Shown piece after piece: positions 1 through 8,033 of a stretch of 30,698 nucleotides of DNA. Each line of letters begins with the position of its first letter. Positions within the stretch are counted from its first letter, which is position 1. The notes beneath the pieces are model-generated. The model was given only the letters and a program-made list of their open reading frames with translations. It did not search any database and had not been told where the DNA came from. A program made the translations under genes and the position numbers. Source of the DNA: a virus; the IMG/VR virus record IMGVR_UViG_3300030333_005025, positions 1 to 30,698 of that record; one strand, given 5' to 3'.

Positions 1-623
1 CTATCAACGCTTTTAACTGTAAGGCTTTGATCCTGGGTAGACGCAAGGTCATTATCGGATCCAATAATAAGCGACATACCTTTTTTGATGTACCGACTAC
101 CTGGATTGTCAACTGTAAGTTGCTTTTCTCCACTGCCTGGGATTGTTACACCGTCAGCAATTTGCGCCATTACACCTGTTTTAGATGTGTCTGAAAGAAG
201 GTTTCCCCAAACCTGTCGGTTCAAGTCAACCCGTAGGTCACGTCGCATACCTTCGACCTCAGTACGCATTGCAGAAGCAAACGCACCCTTGTCTCCAGTT
301 GAGGCGGCAATCACTGCACCTGTTAGCTGAATGCGACCATACAAGAACTTCGCACTAATGCGACTCTCTGCGTATGACTGCTTTCCTGCTGTGGGCAGAT
401 TACCTGTCTCACCACGTCCACCTACACCCGAGTTACGGGCTGTGTGAATAGGAAATACAACACGTCGACCACTAAACTTGCGCTTAGATTTCTCTACGTA
501 TTGAAGAATAGGCACCTTGTTATTTAGGTGCTCACGAACTGGACCCTCGTAATACTCTTTAAGTACTACGTCAAAATCGGTTCCACCGCCAAAACTGGCT
601 TTTTGACCATCACCAACTGCCAT
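1..623 (-). CDS. Major capsid protein (C-terminus cut by window edge)
   Basis: Putative HK97-fold coat protein forming the icosahedral head. 207 residues from the N-terminus are visible and the frame stays open to base 1, so the C-terminal part lies outside. The ATG at 621-623 has a good AAGGAG site 8 nt upstream that overlaps the stop codon of the scaffold gene, implying translational coupling. Visible features typical of this capsid class are an N-terminal helix (FDVVLKEYYEGPVREHL), a strand with KFSGRRVVFPIHTARNSG, and a GDKGAFASAMRTEVEGM helix preceding an aspartate/arginine-rich stretch. Position directly after portal and scaffold is the usual place for the coat gene. No protease gene is visible next to it, so maturation mode is unknown. 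The family call rests on pattern plus synteny, not a database search. Confidence 0.85.
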   Translation of the reverse strand, partial: MAVGDGQKASFGGGTDFDVVLKEYYEGPVREHLNNKVPILQYVEKSKRKFSGRRVVFPIHTARNSGVGGRGETGNLPTAGKQSYAESRISAKFLYGRIQLTGAVIAASTGDKGAFASAMRTEVEGMRRDLRVDLNRQVWGNLLSDTSKTGVMAQIADGVTIPGSGEKQLTVDNPGSRYIKKGMSLIIGSDNDLASTQDQSLTVKSVD

Positions 624-634
624 AATAAAACTCC

Positions 635-1342
635 TTAGTAATCACCAGCGAATCGTGCTCGTGCAGCAGCTTCCGCAGCGTCAAGGTCTTCCCCAAAATC
701 TTGTTTGACTGGAGCATGACCGGCACCGCGCTGCAATGCACGCGGCTTTGGTGTATACCCTTCTCGCTTGAGTCGCTCCATATATTTACGTTCTTGTTTT
801 TCGTGAGAACGTTTTGCCAGTCTGGCAACAGAAGCATTTGGGTTCTGCATTAAAGCATTTACAACATCAAGCTGCTCCATATGAGGATACTGCTCTTTAG
901 CCGCAGCCATTTCACGCTGTATTTCTTTTTCCGCTTCTTTGACCTGCATCTGCTGATACCGCGTGTCATTGTATTGCTGCTGCCTCAGTTGCCTGCTTTC
1001 AATTTCAGCAACCCTTCGCTCAAGAGGATCGACAAACACGTCTTGGTCTTCTTTGGGTGCAGACTGATTATTCATCTGACTCCACGCCCACTGATTCCAT
1101 TGCGCTGTTTCTTGATACTGCCCTTGCAAAGAACGATGGCTTTCTTGTAATTCTTCAAATTGCTCCTTCAATGAACGAATTTCATCTCGGCTTTCCTTGA
1201 ATCGTTCGTAAGGAACAGGGGAAGGATTTCCATCCTTATCAATCTCAGGTGAACCTGTATCGCCGGTATCCGCGTAACCTGAATCAGAGGTCTGCGATTC
1301 CTCTGAGGAGCCGTAGCTCGTATCGCCATTATAATCACTCAC
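635..1342 (-). CDS. Capsid scaffolding-like protein
   Basis: 235 residues, very hydrophilic. The N-terminal 35 residues are rich in Ser, Asp, Gly and Thr. Residues about 45-80 are a predicted coiled coil (ERFKESRDEIRSLKEQFEEL). A Gln/Glu-rich helical stretch follows at about 100-165, then a basic region and an acidic-then-basic C-terminus (DLDAAEAAARARFAGDY). That profile, and the place between portal and coat genes, fits an internal scaffold that guides procapsid assembly and then leaves. The start is GTG at 1340-1342, with GAGGG about 5 nt upstream; the next in-frame ATG would remove the whole N-terminal half. A minor head protein is an alternative. No protease signature is seen in it. Confidence 0.7.
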   Translation of the reverse strand: MSDYNGDTSYGSSEESQTSDSGYADTGDTGSPEIDKDGNPSPVPYERFKESRDEIRSLKEQFEELQESHRSLQGQYQETAQWNQWAWSQMNNQSAPKEDQDVFVDPLERRVAEIESRQLRQQQYNDTRYQQMQVKEAEKEIQREMAAAKEQYPHMEQLDVVNALMQNPNASVARLAKRSHEKQERKYMERLKREGYTPKPRALQRGAGHAPVKQDFGEDLDAAEAAARARFAGDY

Positions 1343-1377
1343 AATGCCCTCGTGCTAAATATCGTTTTAGCGGACGA

Positions 1378-3576
1378 TTAACGTGGACTAGATTCAAATC
1401 CGGTTTCGTAGTCAGCCACCCCAGGACCTCTTGTACCAATCGCTTGGTTCATCTCAGGACTTCCGCCTCCCACTAATCCGGCTGGTGGACCACCGCCTGG
1501 AGGACCACCCATCTCTGGCGCACCTTCTGCTTGCTGTGCGGCACCACCGGGTGCAGCAGGTTCGGCAGGAGGCATGCCAGGAACGCCAGCTTTAACATGA
1601 GCCGACCACCATGGTTGACCTTGTTGCTGCTGTGATTCTGCATGGTAATGCCATGCCAGATGTCTCTCAAAATTCTCCTGAACGTCGATTGGTAGCAACC
1701 TGTATTCAACTGACTTCATAAATTTCAGGTGCTCATCAATCATTACAATGTGGTCTTCCCATGGAGACACATCAGGAGTCTTGCCATTGGCAAGCATATG
1801 ATTTTCTTCTCTAGCGTAACGGCGATCTCTATCCTCATCACCGTACACTGGGTCCATATCCCCAAATTCCATCATCTTCCTGGCTTTCATTTGGGTCTGA
1901 GGATCACTTGGATCACCCAATATACCAACTTGATACATCTGCATAACCTGCTCTCGCCGGTAACTCGGATGTTTCGGAAGCATGGAATTGGCCATGATAC
2001 GGACATTTGTGTTCTTTATTTGCTGGGAATGGAACCTGAATACCTCAAGCCCGTTATTCTTACCAACAACCTGAATTGTCTTCTCAATAGGCATGTACTG
2101 ACGCCACATCCACAGCATCTGCATGCACATTTTTTCAATGCAAGTCTCAAGCTCTCTAACTGTTGGGCCTAGTTTAGTTGCATCAAGGTCGGATAAAAGA
2201 CCAATAGCGCGACCACTTGTCTGAGAGGGAGCCATGCCGCGAGTAACATCACTTACGCCACTAATATTTTGTATGTGCTCAATCTGCTCTTTTTCAAGCA
2301 TTCGATGCTCTGGACTAAGAGGAGGTGGCGGTAGCGGTTCAGGTGGTCTGGCAGAAGTTCTATTGTAGAATATAATCTCACCAGGCTCGTCGGTAAACGC
2401 AGAGCGGTCAACGCTCCCCTTCTCAGCTCTCCACTTAGGTTGAGCGTGAAGGTTTTTGTTTTCTATTCGCTGGCTAACGCTTTTGTTTAGCTCTTTCTGT
2501 GCTGGAATAAGTGAAGTTACAACGCCTTCCCCAGCTAGTTTTCCGGGTACAGTTACATGTCTAGCGCAGAAAAACGGCATCTTGCCATACGGCAAAGCCT
2601 CGTCTTCCTCTAAAACAATATCGCCAGCAACGATAGAGTAGTAACCGTCAGGGTGTCGAGCAGATGGCTTTTCAAAGTACTCAAGTACCAATATCCTGTC
2701 GATAGTAGACTGGTCTGTGCCAGATGAATTTGAGAACTCGCGTAGTACATTCTGGCTGTGGTGGTCTACTTCGTACTGAGTGTCAGATACAACATACTGA
2801 CCTTTCTTTGGCCACCGCATGCGAATCTCATCTATGTGCATCATGTTCGCATGGATAATCCACCGGGAATCATCTAGGTCACGAGCGCCTGGGTCCCATC
2901 CAACCTCAAGGACTGACAGCACATCAATGACAGGCAAACCAGCAGTTCGCTTATCTCTCTTCTTTTTTTTCTTTTTCTTGCTTTTGCTTTCTGGCTCTTC
3001 AGGCTCTTCTACACCAAGGTCTTTAGTGATGTACTCTATAAGATGCTCAACATCATCATCGGTTATGTAGTCGTCGCCTATATTGCTATCCCACCAACAC
3101 TTAAAGAAAACAGTGCCAGTTGTGGCCATCCACTTAACCGCTTCATGCAGCTTGTTCTGCATACCAAGCTCGTGCCAAAGGTACTCAAGCAAGTGCTCAC
3201 ACTGACGAGCGGCTTCAACATCATCATCATCATCCGAAGATGGCAGGCATATAAAGCCAGGACGGTTCTCAACTAGCTTACCGGCAAGGGTTTCGACGGT
3301 AGGCATAATGTAATTCAACACCATGCGAACCCGCCACGCAGGGGGATTATCCTCTGTCAGCAGCCTGGTTACTCTATTGTACCGTGACCACTGCCTGCCT
3401 GTAAAATAAGCCATGCCAAGCCAAGCATTCTCTATGGTTTGCAGCTTGGAGTCCTCTGAAGATTGCCACTGCCGATGTACAAACCGGCTAGACTCTCTTT
3501 CTTTTTCCGATGGAGAGTAGGACTTTACGCCGTCCTTAGTGTACTCCTCGGAAATTGGCCCGGTAATCTCAGACAT
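1378..3576 (-). CDS. Portal protein
   Basis: 732 residues, close to the length of P22-type portals. It would form the dodecameric DNA channel at one head vertex and dock the terminase. The N-terminal half has the usual portal features: an FTGRQWSRYNR segment (about 58-68), an RMVLNYIMPTVETLAGKL helix (about 84-101), and an alternating helix/strand region. The DVTRGMAPSQTSGRAIGLLSD stretch lies near the expected crown/wing boundary. Two oddities are a solid lysine tract (residues about 198-210, KSKKKKKKKRDKR) after an acidic EEPEEPE stretch, and a Gly/Pro/Ala-rich tail over the last 70 residues. The start overlaps the 3' end of the upstream small gene by 8 nt. Function is called from pattern, length and position between terminase and coat. 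Confidence 0.85.
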   Translation of the reverse strand: MSEITGPISEEYTKDGVKSYSPSEKERESSRFVHRQWQSSEDSKLQTIENAWLGMAYFTGRQWSRYNRVTRLLTEDNPPAWRVRMVLNYIMPTVETLAGKLVENRPGFICLPSSDDDDDVEAARQCEHLLEYLWHELGMQNKLHEAVKWMATTGTVFFKCWWDSNIGDDYITDDDVEHLIEYITKDLGVEEPEEPESKSKKKKKKKRDKRTAGLPVIDVLSVLEVGWDPGARDLDDSRWIIHANMMHIDEIRMRWPKKGQYVVSDTQYEVDHHSQNVLREFSNSSGTDQSTIDRILVLEYFEKPSARHPDGYYSIVAGDIVLEEDEALPYGKMPFFCARHVTVPGKLAGEGVVTSLIPAQKELNKSVSQRIENKNLHAQPKWRAEKGSVDRSAFTDEPGEIIFYNRTSARPPEPLPPPPLSPEHRMLEKEQIEHIQNISGVSDVTRGMAPSQTSGRAIGLLSDLDATKLGPTVRELETCIEKMCMQMLWMWRQYMPIEKTIQVVGKNNGLEVFRFHSQQIKNTNVRIMANSMLPKHPSYRREQVMQMYQVGILGDPSDPQTQMKARKMMEFGDMDPVYGDEDRDRRYAREENHMLANGKTPDVSPWEDHIVMIDEHLKFMKSVEYRLLPIDVQENFERHLAWHYHAESQQQQGQPWWSAHVKAGVPGMPPAEPAAPGGAAQQAEGAPEMGGPPGGGPPAGLVGGGSPEMNQAIGTRGPGVADYETGFESSPR

Positions 3577-3907
3577 TAGGGTTAGGCACCTTCTTCTTCT
3601 TCTTCTTTCGGCCAGACGCTTCTTGCTGCTCAGTTTGAATCTTTTTTTGCATTAGCATCGCTGCTCTCTGCCTTGCATCAATTGGCATCCCCCGAGGCTG
3701 TAGCGCAGACCCTTCAGCGCCCCGCTGTGACACAGCCTTGCTTGTCTTGGTTTTTGCCGTCAGCTCGCTTTGTTTTTTCTTTTTAGCAAGCATTGCAAGG
3801 AGATTGGGGTCCACGCCTGCTTCAGCCAGGAGCGACTCTCTTTTGCCAACCTTTTGATTTTCAAACGTCTTACTCTTTGCATACGGGTCTAGTGATTTAC
3901 GTGCCAT
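3569..3907 (-). CDS. Small basic protein of the head module, unknown function
   Basis: 112 residues, strongly basic, with two lysine runs (KKKKQ near residue 40 and GRKKKKKKV near the end) and no hydrophobic core segment. It is probably largely helical or disordered. The ATG overlaps the stop of the upstream gene (TAATG), and its own stop overlaps the portal start by 8 nt, so it is translated as part of the terminase-portal block. Its place suggests a head or head-tail accessory or DNA-binding role, but no family is recognised. Confidence 0.65.
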   Translation of the reverse strand: MARKSLDPYAKSKTFENQKVGKRESLLAEAGVDPNLLAMLAKKKKQSELTAKTKTSKAVSQRGAEGSALQPRGMPIDARQRAAMLMQKKIQTEQQEASGRKKKKKKVPNPNV

Positions 3908-4179
3908 TATACTGGACCGCCCACTCGCGCCTTAGCAATTTCTTCCATAGCGCCACCCGGTGCGCCCATACTTGGCGGTGGGCCTTCGCCCGCACCCTCA
4001 GCATCGCTTACAATCTCACTGGCAATCTGCTGTCTTGTCTCCATAGGGAGTAGTTTTAGTGCGCTAATTAGATCGTCAACCGTAGGCTCCTTGCCTTCGC
4101 CACCCATGCTAGGTGGTGGACCCATTGGCCCTTCATCGCCACCAGGAGGTGGACCCATCATATCCATTGGACCTGCCAT
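3907..4179 (-). CDS. Gly/Pro/Met-rich small protein, unknown function
   Basis: 90 residues. The N-terminus is built from GPPP/GG segments, and the motif GPPPSMG occurs twice, once near residue 20 and once near residue 70. These flank a short predicted helical segment (TVDDLISALKLLPMETRQQIASEI, about 33-56). The Gly/Pro composition matches the tail of the portal encoded just downstream. Start and stop are both shared with neighbours through TAATG overlaps, which supports real translation. No function is assigned. Confidence 0.6.
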   Translation of the reverse strand: MAGPMDMMGPPPGGDEGPMGPPPSMGGEGKEPTVDDLISALKLLPMETRQQIASEIVSDAEGAGEGPPPSMGAPGGAMEEIAKARVGGPV

Positions 4180-4586
4180 TACCCGAATCTCCTTCCTAAG
4201 TTTTGTGCTGCCTTTAGCCTTACTTCACCTGCCTGACCGCCGCTTATAGGCGCTGAACCAGGGTCTTTAGCTGATGATACTGACATCTGGGTATTTCCCA
4301 ACTGAGCATCTCTCGGGGCCATCGTTGGCTTCATCTTTGGCGCTACATGTTTCTTTGACCCAGAGCCAGAGGCAATCATATCGCCCACAAGACCAATAAG
4401 ACTTCCTATTGCAGCAACGCCTGTAACGAGGCCACCGGTAAGAGCGTCAGCAGCAAGGCCGCCGATTGCAGCCCCGGCACCACCAAGCGAACCGCCGAGC
4501 GTCATTCCTGTGTTCCCTTGATATCCAGCACTGCCCTGCTGACCGCCATATGTTTTGTCTTTATGTTCTAGCGGTGTTCTTGCCAT
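4179..4586 (-). CDS. Glycine/alanine-rich small protein with hydrophobic centre
   Basis: About 135 residues when started at ATG 4584-4586, which has GGAGG 10 nt upstream. An earlier in-frame ATG at 4616 would add ten residues but lacks a comparable site. Residues about 25-75 are Gly/Ala/Leu-rich and could form one or two glycine-zipper membrane segments (ADALTGGLVTGVAAIGSLIG). The C-terminal half is polar with several Lys and Met. Glycine-zipper proteins encoded near portals are sometimes injected into the membrane with the DNA; that role is only a possibility here. It overlaps the preceding membrane-protein gene by 26 nt. Confidence 0.6.
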   Translation of the reverse strand: MARTPLEHKDKTYGGQQGSAGYQGNTGMTLGGSLGGAGAAIGGLAADALTGGLVTGVAAIGSLIGLVGDMIASGSGSKKHVAPKMKPTMAPRDAQLGNTQMSVSSAKDPGSAPISGGQAGEVRLKAAQNLGRRFG

Positions 4587-4800
4587 TTTCAGCAACCCTC
4601 CAGTACTCGGATTCAAATTTATTCTTATTTACCATATCAAACTCTTCCCATGAATGGTTACTAGAGTTCATAAGCTCAATCTTATATTTGTGCTCTTGGC
4701 GCATATCCCACTTGTAAATCACCAGCGATACTACGCCGCATGTAGCTGATAAGGACAGGCAAGCCAAGATAATTACTGCCGTTAGCATTAGTTCCACCAT
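4561..4800 (-). CDS. Small single-pass membrane protein
   Basis: 79 residues. The N-terminal 30 residues form one hydrophobic segment (LMLTAVIILACLSLSATCG) followed by a KWDMRQEHKYK positive patch and an acidic/polar tail, so an N-out/C-in arrangement is likely. Its ATG lies inside the end of the large terminase gene (13-nt overlap) and its tail overlaps the next gene by 26 nt, consistent with coupled translation. No family is recognised. A role in lysis or superinfection exclusion is possible, but nothing in the sequence decides it. Confidence 0.6.
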   Translation of the reverse strand: MVELMLTAVIILACLSLSATCGVVSLVIYKWDMRQEHKYKIELMNSSNHSWEEFDMVNKNKFESEYWRVAENGKNTART

Positions 4801-6548
4801 TTACCTAAATGTGGATCTCTATCCATATCTTCTATGTTGAGAAAATTTGCCACCGCGTCTGCCCTGTAAGCCTCTATGACCGCCGGTTCAGATAATGACG
4901 CATCATCCAATTCGGAGTCAAGGTAGATTGATATAGCCATCGCCATAACCGCATCATCATGCTCACTCGTCATTGCCTCGTATCTGCCACGCTGGTTCTC
5001 AATGAACGTCTGGCATTCTTGCAAAAAACGCAAAGAATTAAAAGTCCAAGACCCTAAACGTATAGCTTTGGCCAGTGCAGCTATAGCGGCATCTCTTTTT
5101 CCCGTACTACCGGTCCTAAATCCAAATCGTTGCGACCAGTTACCCTGATATGACCTAACGTATAAGTTTGTGTATCCATCACCATCGTCGAGATCGAGCA
5201 ACTCTTTGACAACTGCGAGTCCCGGCCCGTCAACCTCAGGGACCACCAGGGCACTGTTATACGCTCGGCCAGCAAGGGCAGCTTGTTGAGCAACAACATC
5301 AGGAGGGACCCGCGCATAATATTCGGCAACCTGCTCTCTTGTAGTTCGGTCAAGAACCTGTATGCATGAAAAGTCTCCATCCTCCACCCCGTGTGCCGAA
5401 TCGATTGAAACAATATAATCATGAAGCGAATCCGGTGGATGCCATATCAGCCAGTCGTCGTTGCCAGGCTCTAGCACACCATTGTCTTTAAATAGCGAAC
5501 CTCGCTTTACCTTTGGATTGGCTTCCTTTATTTCGTTTATCCTTGCCAGCACTGCGCCTTGGTCAAACGGACTGCTCGCGCTAGACGTAAATGCAATTTG
5601 CGGTGTTAGCGGATACTCAGTATCAAACCGCGTAATGTCGCCACCGAACTTAGTTTGAAGGGTTTGCATTGCCCACTTGACCTGGCATGGTTTTAGATCG
5701 AACTCAACTGCACGCTTGGCCCATACGGTATCGTAACCCAATTGCTCGGTCATCTCCCAAAACAAGTCGTCATCGCCAGACTCACTTGCTTTCATTAACC
5801 GCTCATGTTGCGCTTTCTCGCCATGCTGCTCAGGCAATCTATACTTGTGGTGCTCTTGCCAACCAAAGAACAACGCCTTGAACATATTGCCGGGAGCGTC
5901 TTTGTAAGCGGACCAAAAGCGATTATAGAATGCGCCTGCTGCACCGTGCGCCGTTGACTCGATAATCACATAGGTTCCAGGTGAATCCTCGATAGACCCC
6001 ATCTGGGCCTGCAACACATCTTCGTCAGACGTTGAACGACGACGTTTCCACCAAAGCGCAAGCTCCGAAAGGTGAACGAAGTCAGGCGTCTGCCCACGGG
6101 CTGCGTCCGTTGCACCCTGAGTCTCAATACTAAACTTGCTACCATGCTTCCATTGAATAGCATGTCCCTTGATTGTCCCCGGAGCTGCTGTCTCATACAT
6201 ACTGGGGAGGTTCTGTTGGTAACGCTTAGTAATATCAAAGATTGCTCTGGTAGATTCTTTTAGGTGAGCTATGCACTTCGCGTTCACATGCCGGTTGAAT
6301 TGGCAGTAATGATGTCCCAGTGCTTCTATCAATGTAGAGCAACCCACCTTTCTAGACTTTAAAATGATAAGGCGTACAGGCTTCTTATCCGCCTCTTGTT
6401 CTTCTATCGCCTGAAGAATCTGTTCTTGTTCTGCGTTTAGGATGAGTGGTTTTAGAATGTACTTCCCATCTTGAATTGCACGGATACGAAGACAGCTTTC
6501 AAAGTAAAATCGCCTGTCATTCCTACATCGTTCCCAGAACTCACGCAT
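4788..6548 (-). CDS. terL: Terminase large subunit (packaging ATPase-nuclease)
   Basis: 586 residues. It cuts concatemeric DNA and drives it into the prohead through the portal. The ATPase domain has a deviant Walker A (KSRKVGCST, residues 64-72), a Walker B-like FVHLSELAL with E162, and a coupling motif IIESTAHG (195-202). The C-terminal RNase H-like nuclease carries the expected acidic residues: D383 in IVSIDSAHG, E438 in VPEVDG, and the HDD at 530-532. Both active sites therefore look intact. An in-frame TGA lies about 30 nt upstream of the ATG at 6546-6548, so this start is forced unless a rare codon is used. The ribosome site (GGGG) is weak. It follows the small subunit with a 128-nt gap. 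Confidence 0.93.
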   Translation of the reverse strand: MREFWERCRNDRRFYFESCLRIRAIQDGKYILKPLILNAEQEQILQAIEEQEADKKPVRLIILKSRKVGCSTLIEALGHHYCQFNRHVNAKCIAHLKESTRAIFDITKRYQQNLPSMYETAAPGTIKGHAIQWKHGSKFSIETQGATDAARGQTPDFVHLSELALWWKRRRSTSDEDVLQAQMGSIEDSPGTYVIIESTAHGAAGAFYNRFWSAYKDAPGNMFKALFFGWQEHHKYRLPEQHGEKAQHERLMKASESGDDDLFWEMTEQLGYDTVWAKRAVEFDLKPCQVKWAMQTLQTKFGGDITRFDTEYPLTPQIAFTSSASSPFDQGAVLARINEIKEANPKVKRGSLFKDNGVLEPGNDDWLIWHPPDSLHDYIVSIDSAHGVEDGDFSCIQVLDRTTREQVAEYYARVPPDVVAQQAALAGRAYNSALVVPEVDGPGLAVVKELLDLDDGDGYTNLYVRSYQGNWSQRFGFRTGSTGKRDAAIAALAKAIRLGSWTFNSLRFLQECQTFIENQRGRYEAMTSEHDDAVMAMAISIYLDSELDDASLSEPAVIEAYRADAVANFLNIEDMDRDPHLGKWWN

Positions 6549-6667
6549 AGAGAAATGGCCCCTGAACTGAATGAGGAGTCAACACAGAGGCCATAAAGGA
6601 AAAGAATGCACCAGACAACCCGAGGAGAAGTGTAGAAAAACTCAGGGTCGGCCCATTCAACATACAA
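6452..6667 (-). CDS. Possible small ORF between the terminase genes
   Basis: 71 residues in a frame different from the large terminase, overlapping its first 97 nt. It starts at ATG 6665-6667 with GGAG 5 nt upstream, a better initiation site than the one of the terminase gene itself. The first 40 residues contain a short hydrophobic stretch (VVWCILFLYGLCV); the rest is forced by the overlap. It could be a leader that couples translation from the small to the large subunit, or chance. No family is recognised. Confidence 0.3.
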   Translation of the reverse strand: MYVEWADPEFFYTSPRVVWCILFLYGLCVDSSFSSGAISLCVSSGNDVGMTGDFTLKAVFVSVQFKMGSTF

Positions 6668-6676
6668 GCTCCAATT

Positions 6677-7141
6677 TTACACTGCAACTTTCTTTTCTCG
6701 TTTTCGCCTGTGACCGGACTGCCGTACAGCTTTTTCTATCTTACGCCTCGTTAGCCCAGTCTTGTCTATTATTTCGTTATAGCTCAACCCAGCTTTATAC
6801 AACTCAACAGCAGATTCAAGCTGCGGTGCGCTGGTTCTGTCCATAAAAGAGGACTTCGCCTCCAGGTTATCAAGCCGCTTATCAAGCGTATCGGCGAATG
6901 GGTCCCATGAGCCTCCGTCATCGACGCTTGCTTTTTCAACCATGTCGCCAATTGACTTGCGAACGCTCACATAAGTTTGGACAGCCTTTAGTCGCCTACT
7001 CAACTCAATTGGATCATCAGAACACTCAGACATTACTTGAGCCAACATCTGCTCAGTCGCCATCGCGGAGCGAAGCCAATAGTCAACAACATCCTTTGAT
7101 TGGACCACCGGCAATAAATCTGACTTCACAATGTTACTCAT
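6677..7141 (-). CDS. terS: Terminase small subunit-like DNA-binding protein
   Basis: 154 residues, mostly helical. The middle part (about 25-90) has heptad-like spacing suitable for oligomerisation. Residues about 107-140 form a helix-turn-helix (ELYKAGLSYNEIIDKTGLTR) followed by a basic tail (RRKREKK). It would recognise the packaging site and present DNA to the large subunit. In many phages the HTH is N-terminal, so the C-terminal placement is a variation. The assignment rests on the gene lying directly upstream of terL, its size and its HTH. It has no clear ribosome site, and its start lies only 17 bp from the divergent regulator gene. Confidence 0.7.
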   Translation of the reverse strand: MSNIVKSDLLPVVQSKDVVDYWLRSAMATEQMLAQVMSECSDDPIELSRRLKAVQTYVSVRKSIGDMVEKASVDDGGSWDPFADTLDKRLDNLEAKSSFMDRTSAPQLESAVELYKAGLSYNEIIDKTGLTRRKIEKAVRQSGHRRKREKKVAV

Positions 7142-7152
7142 AGTGCTACTAT
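7125..7152 (+). promoter_or_regulatory. Promoter of the RHH regulator, apparently leaderless
   Basis: TTCACA (7125-7130), 16-bp spacer, TACTAT (7147-7152). The -10 box ends 6 bp before the ATG at 7159, so transcription would begin at or within a base or two of the start codon. There is no ribosome-binding site, which agrees with a leaderless message. The -35-ATGT and TACTATGTATA segments recur in the promoter at 8148. Confidence 0.5.
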
Positions 7153-7153
7153 G
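7139..7153. promoter_or_regulatory. Perfect inverted repeat, candidate operator
   Basis: CATAGT-GCT-ACTATG is a perfect 6-bp inverted repeat with a 3-bp spacer. It covers the terS start codon on one strand and the -10 box of the divergent RHH gene on the other. Half-sites of this length and TAGT/ACTA content suit a ribbon-helix-helix dimer pair. A binding role is inferred, not shown. Confidence 0.5.
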
Positions 7154-7158
7154 TATAT

Positions 7159-7187
7159 ATGAAACGTAAAGAATCCGTTGTTGTCAA
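7159..7187 (-). promoter_or_regulatory. Possible promoter for the terminase-capsid block
   Basis: On the minus strand a perfect TTGACA (7187-7182) is followed by a 17-bp spacer and TTTCAT (7164-7159, four of six matches to TATAAT). Initiation would fall around 7152, giving a leader of about ten bases for terS. It lies inside the RHH coding sequence and overlaps the opposite promoter, so the two would compete. Confidence 0.35.
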
Positions 7188-7584
7188 CGTTCATCGTGAT
7201 GTACATGAACTTCTCAAACGAACCGCAGATAGAAACAATGTCAACATTGCTTCACTAGCCGCCATCTCGGTCGAATCATTCATTGGCTCAATAGAGCGTT
7301 GGGGACTCCAGTCGCCTAAAGCTGAAAGGGCAGCCCCCAAATCTAAGAAGGGCACCTTCAATAAAGAGGTTGATAAAGTCGTAACCCTACCAGGGGAACT
7401 GCACGAAAAGCTAAATGACATCGGCGTATACCTTGGAGTCCCAGTAACATCCATGGTCAGGGACTCAATACTCGCACAGAGATTCAACTGGCAACGTATG
7501 CAACCAATCAACGCCAGAAATATGTCCAGCGTAAGAATGGTATTGTTCGAGTTGGAGCAAACCCCATCCGCTAAATCCGCGTAA
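7159..7584 (+). CDS. Tandem ribbon-helix-helix transcriptional regulator
   Basis: 141 residues with two RHH-like repeats. The first is at about 6-44 (strand SVVVNVHRD, then helices HELLKRTADRNN and IASLAAISVESFI). The second is at about 72-108 (strand DKVVTLPGE, then LHEKLNDIGVYLG and PVTSMVRDSILAQ). A basic linker (PKSKKG) joins them, and a C-terminal extension of 30 residues has no recognised fold. Arc and MetJ relatives carry one such unit and dimerise; two in one chain could form the fold as a monomer or bind two operators. It sits alone between the early and late blocks, divergent from terS, so control of the early/late choice and of its own gene is the natural inference. A DNA-partitioning role is an alternative. 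Confidence 0.65.
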   Translation: MKRKESVVVNVHRDVHELLKRTADRNNVNIASLAAISVESFIGSIERWGLQSPKAERAAPKSKKGTFNKEVDKVVTLPGELHEKLNDIGVYLGVPVTSMVRDSILAQRFNWQRMQPINARNMSSVRMVLFELEQTPSAKSA

Positions 7585-7593
7585 ACCCCCCGC

Positions 7594-7620
7594 GACAGAA
7601 CTGACAGAACTGACAAAACT
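7594..7620. repeat. Three tandem 9-bp repeats
   Basis: GACAGAACT occurs twice in tandem, followed by the one-mismatch copy GACAAAACT. The period is exactly 9 bp, and the array begins 10 bp after the RHH stop codon. It may be a protein-binding iteron array; nothing else supports a specific role. Confidence 0.6.
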
Positions 7621-8033
7621 CCATTTGGACCTAAAATGTCGATAGATGTTTGGCCGAATAGGGGTTCCCCGCCGCCGCCCCTTGCCTAAGGTACCCGGGG
7701 GTCGCGATGGCTCGCTAGGGGGTTGACCTCAAAACCTCGCGCGCTCACTAACTCGCTAACCCCATGACCGGATTGTTCTGGTAGCGTCGACTAGCACAGA
7801 CGACCACACTAAGGATTCACGAATCGCGCAATCTCACAGCGTCTCCCACTAGGACATTGTGACACACCAGTGACAGTAAGTAGTACAACCGACCAGTGAT
7901 TTACTCACACCTTGTGCACCTCTGCACACTACTAACCGACACACTGAAGCCCGAACACTCAGCACACCTATCACTACGTACATGCGAAACAACTCTCCAC
8001 CCATTGTCCTAGTCGGTATTAAATAAGGGAAAT

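Noticed and set aside
1729-2172. 147-residue plus-strand ORF opposite the portal
   Set aside because: Lies fully inside the portal coding region, has no ribosome site and no recognisable pattern.
7191-7616. 141-residue minus-strand ORF opposite the RHH gene
   Set aside because: The RHH frame shows a domain pattern and a promoter; the antisense frame has neither.
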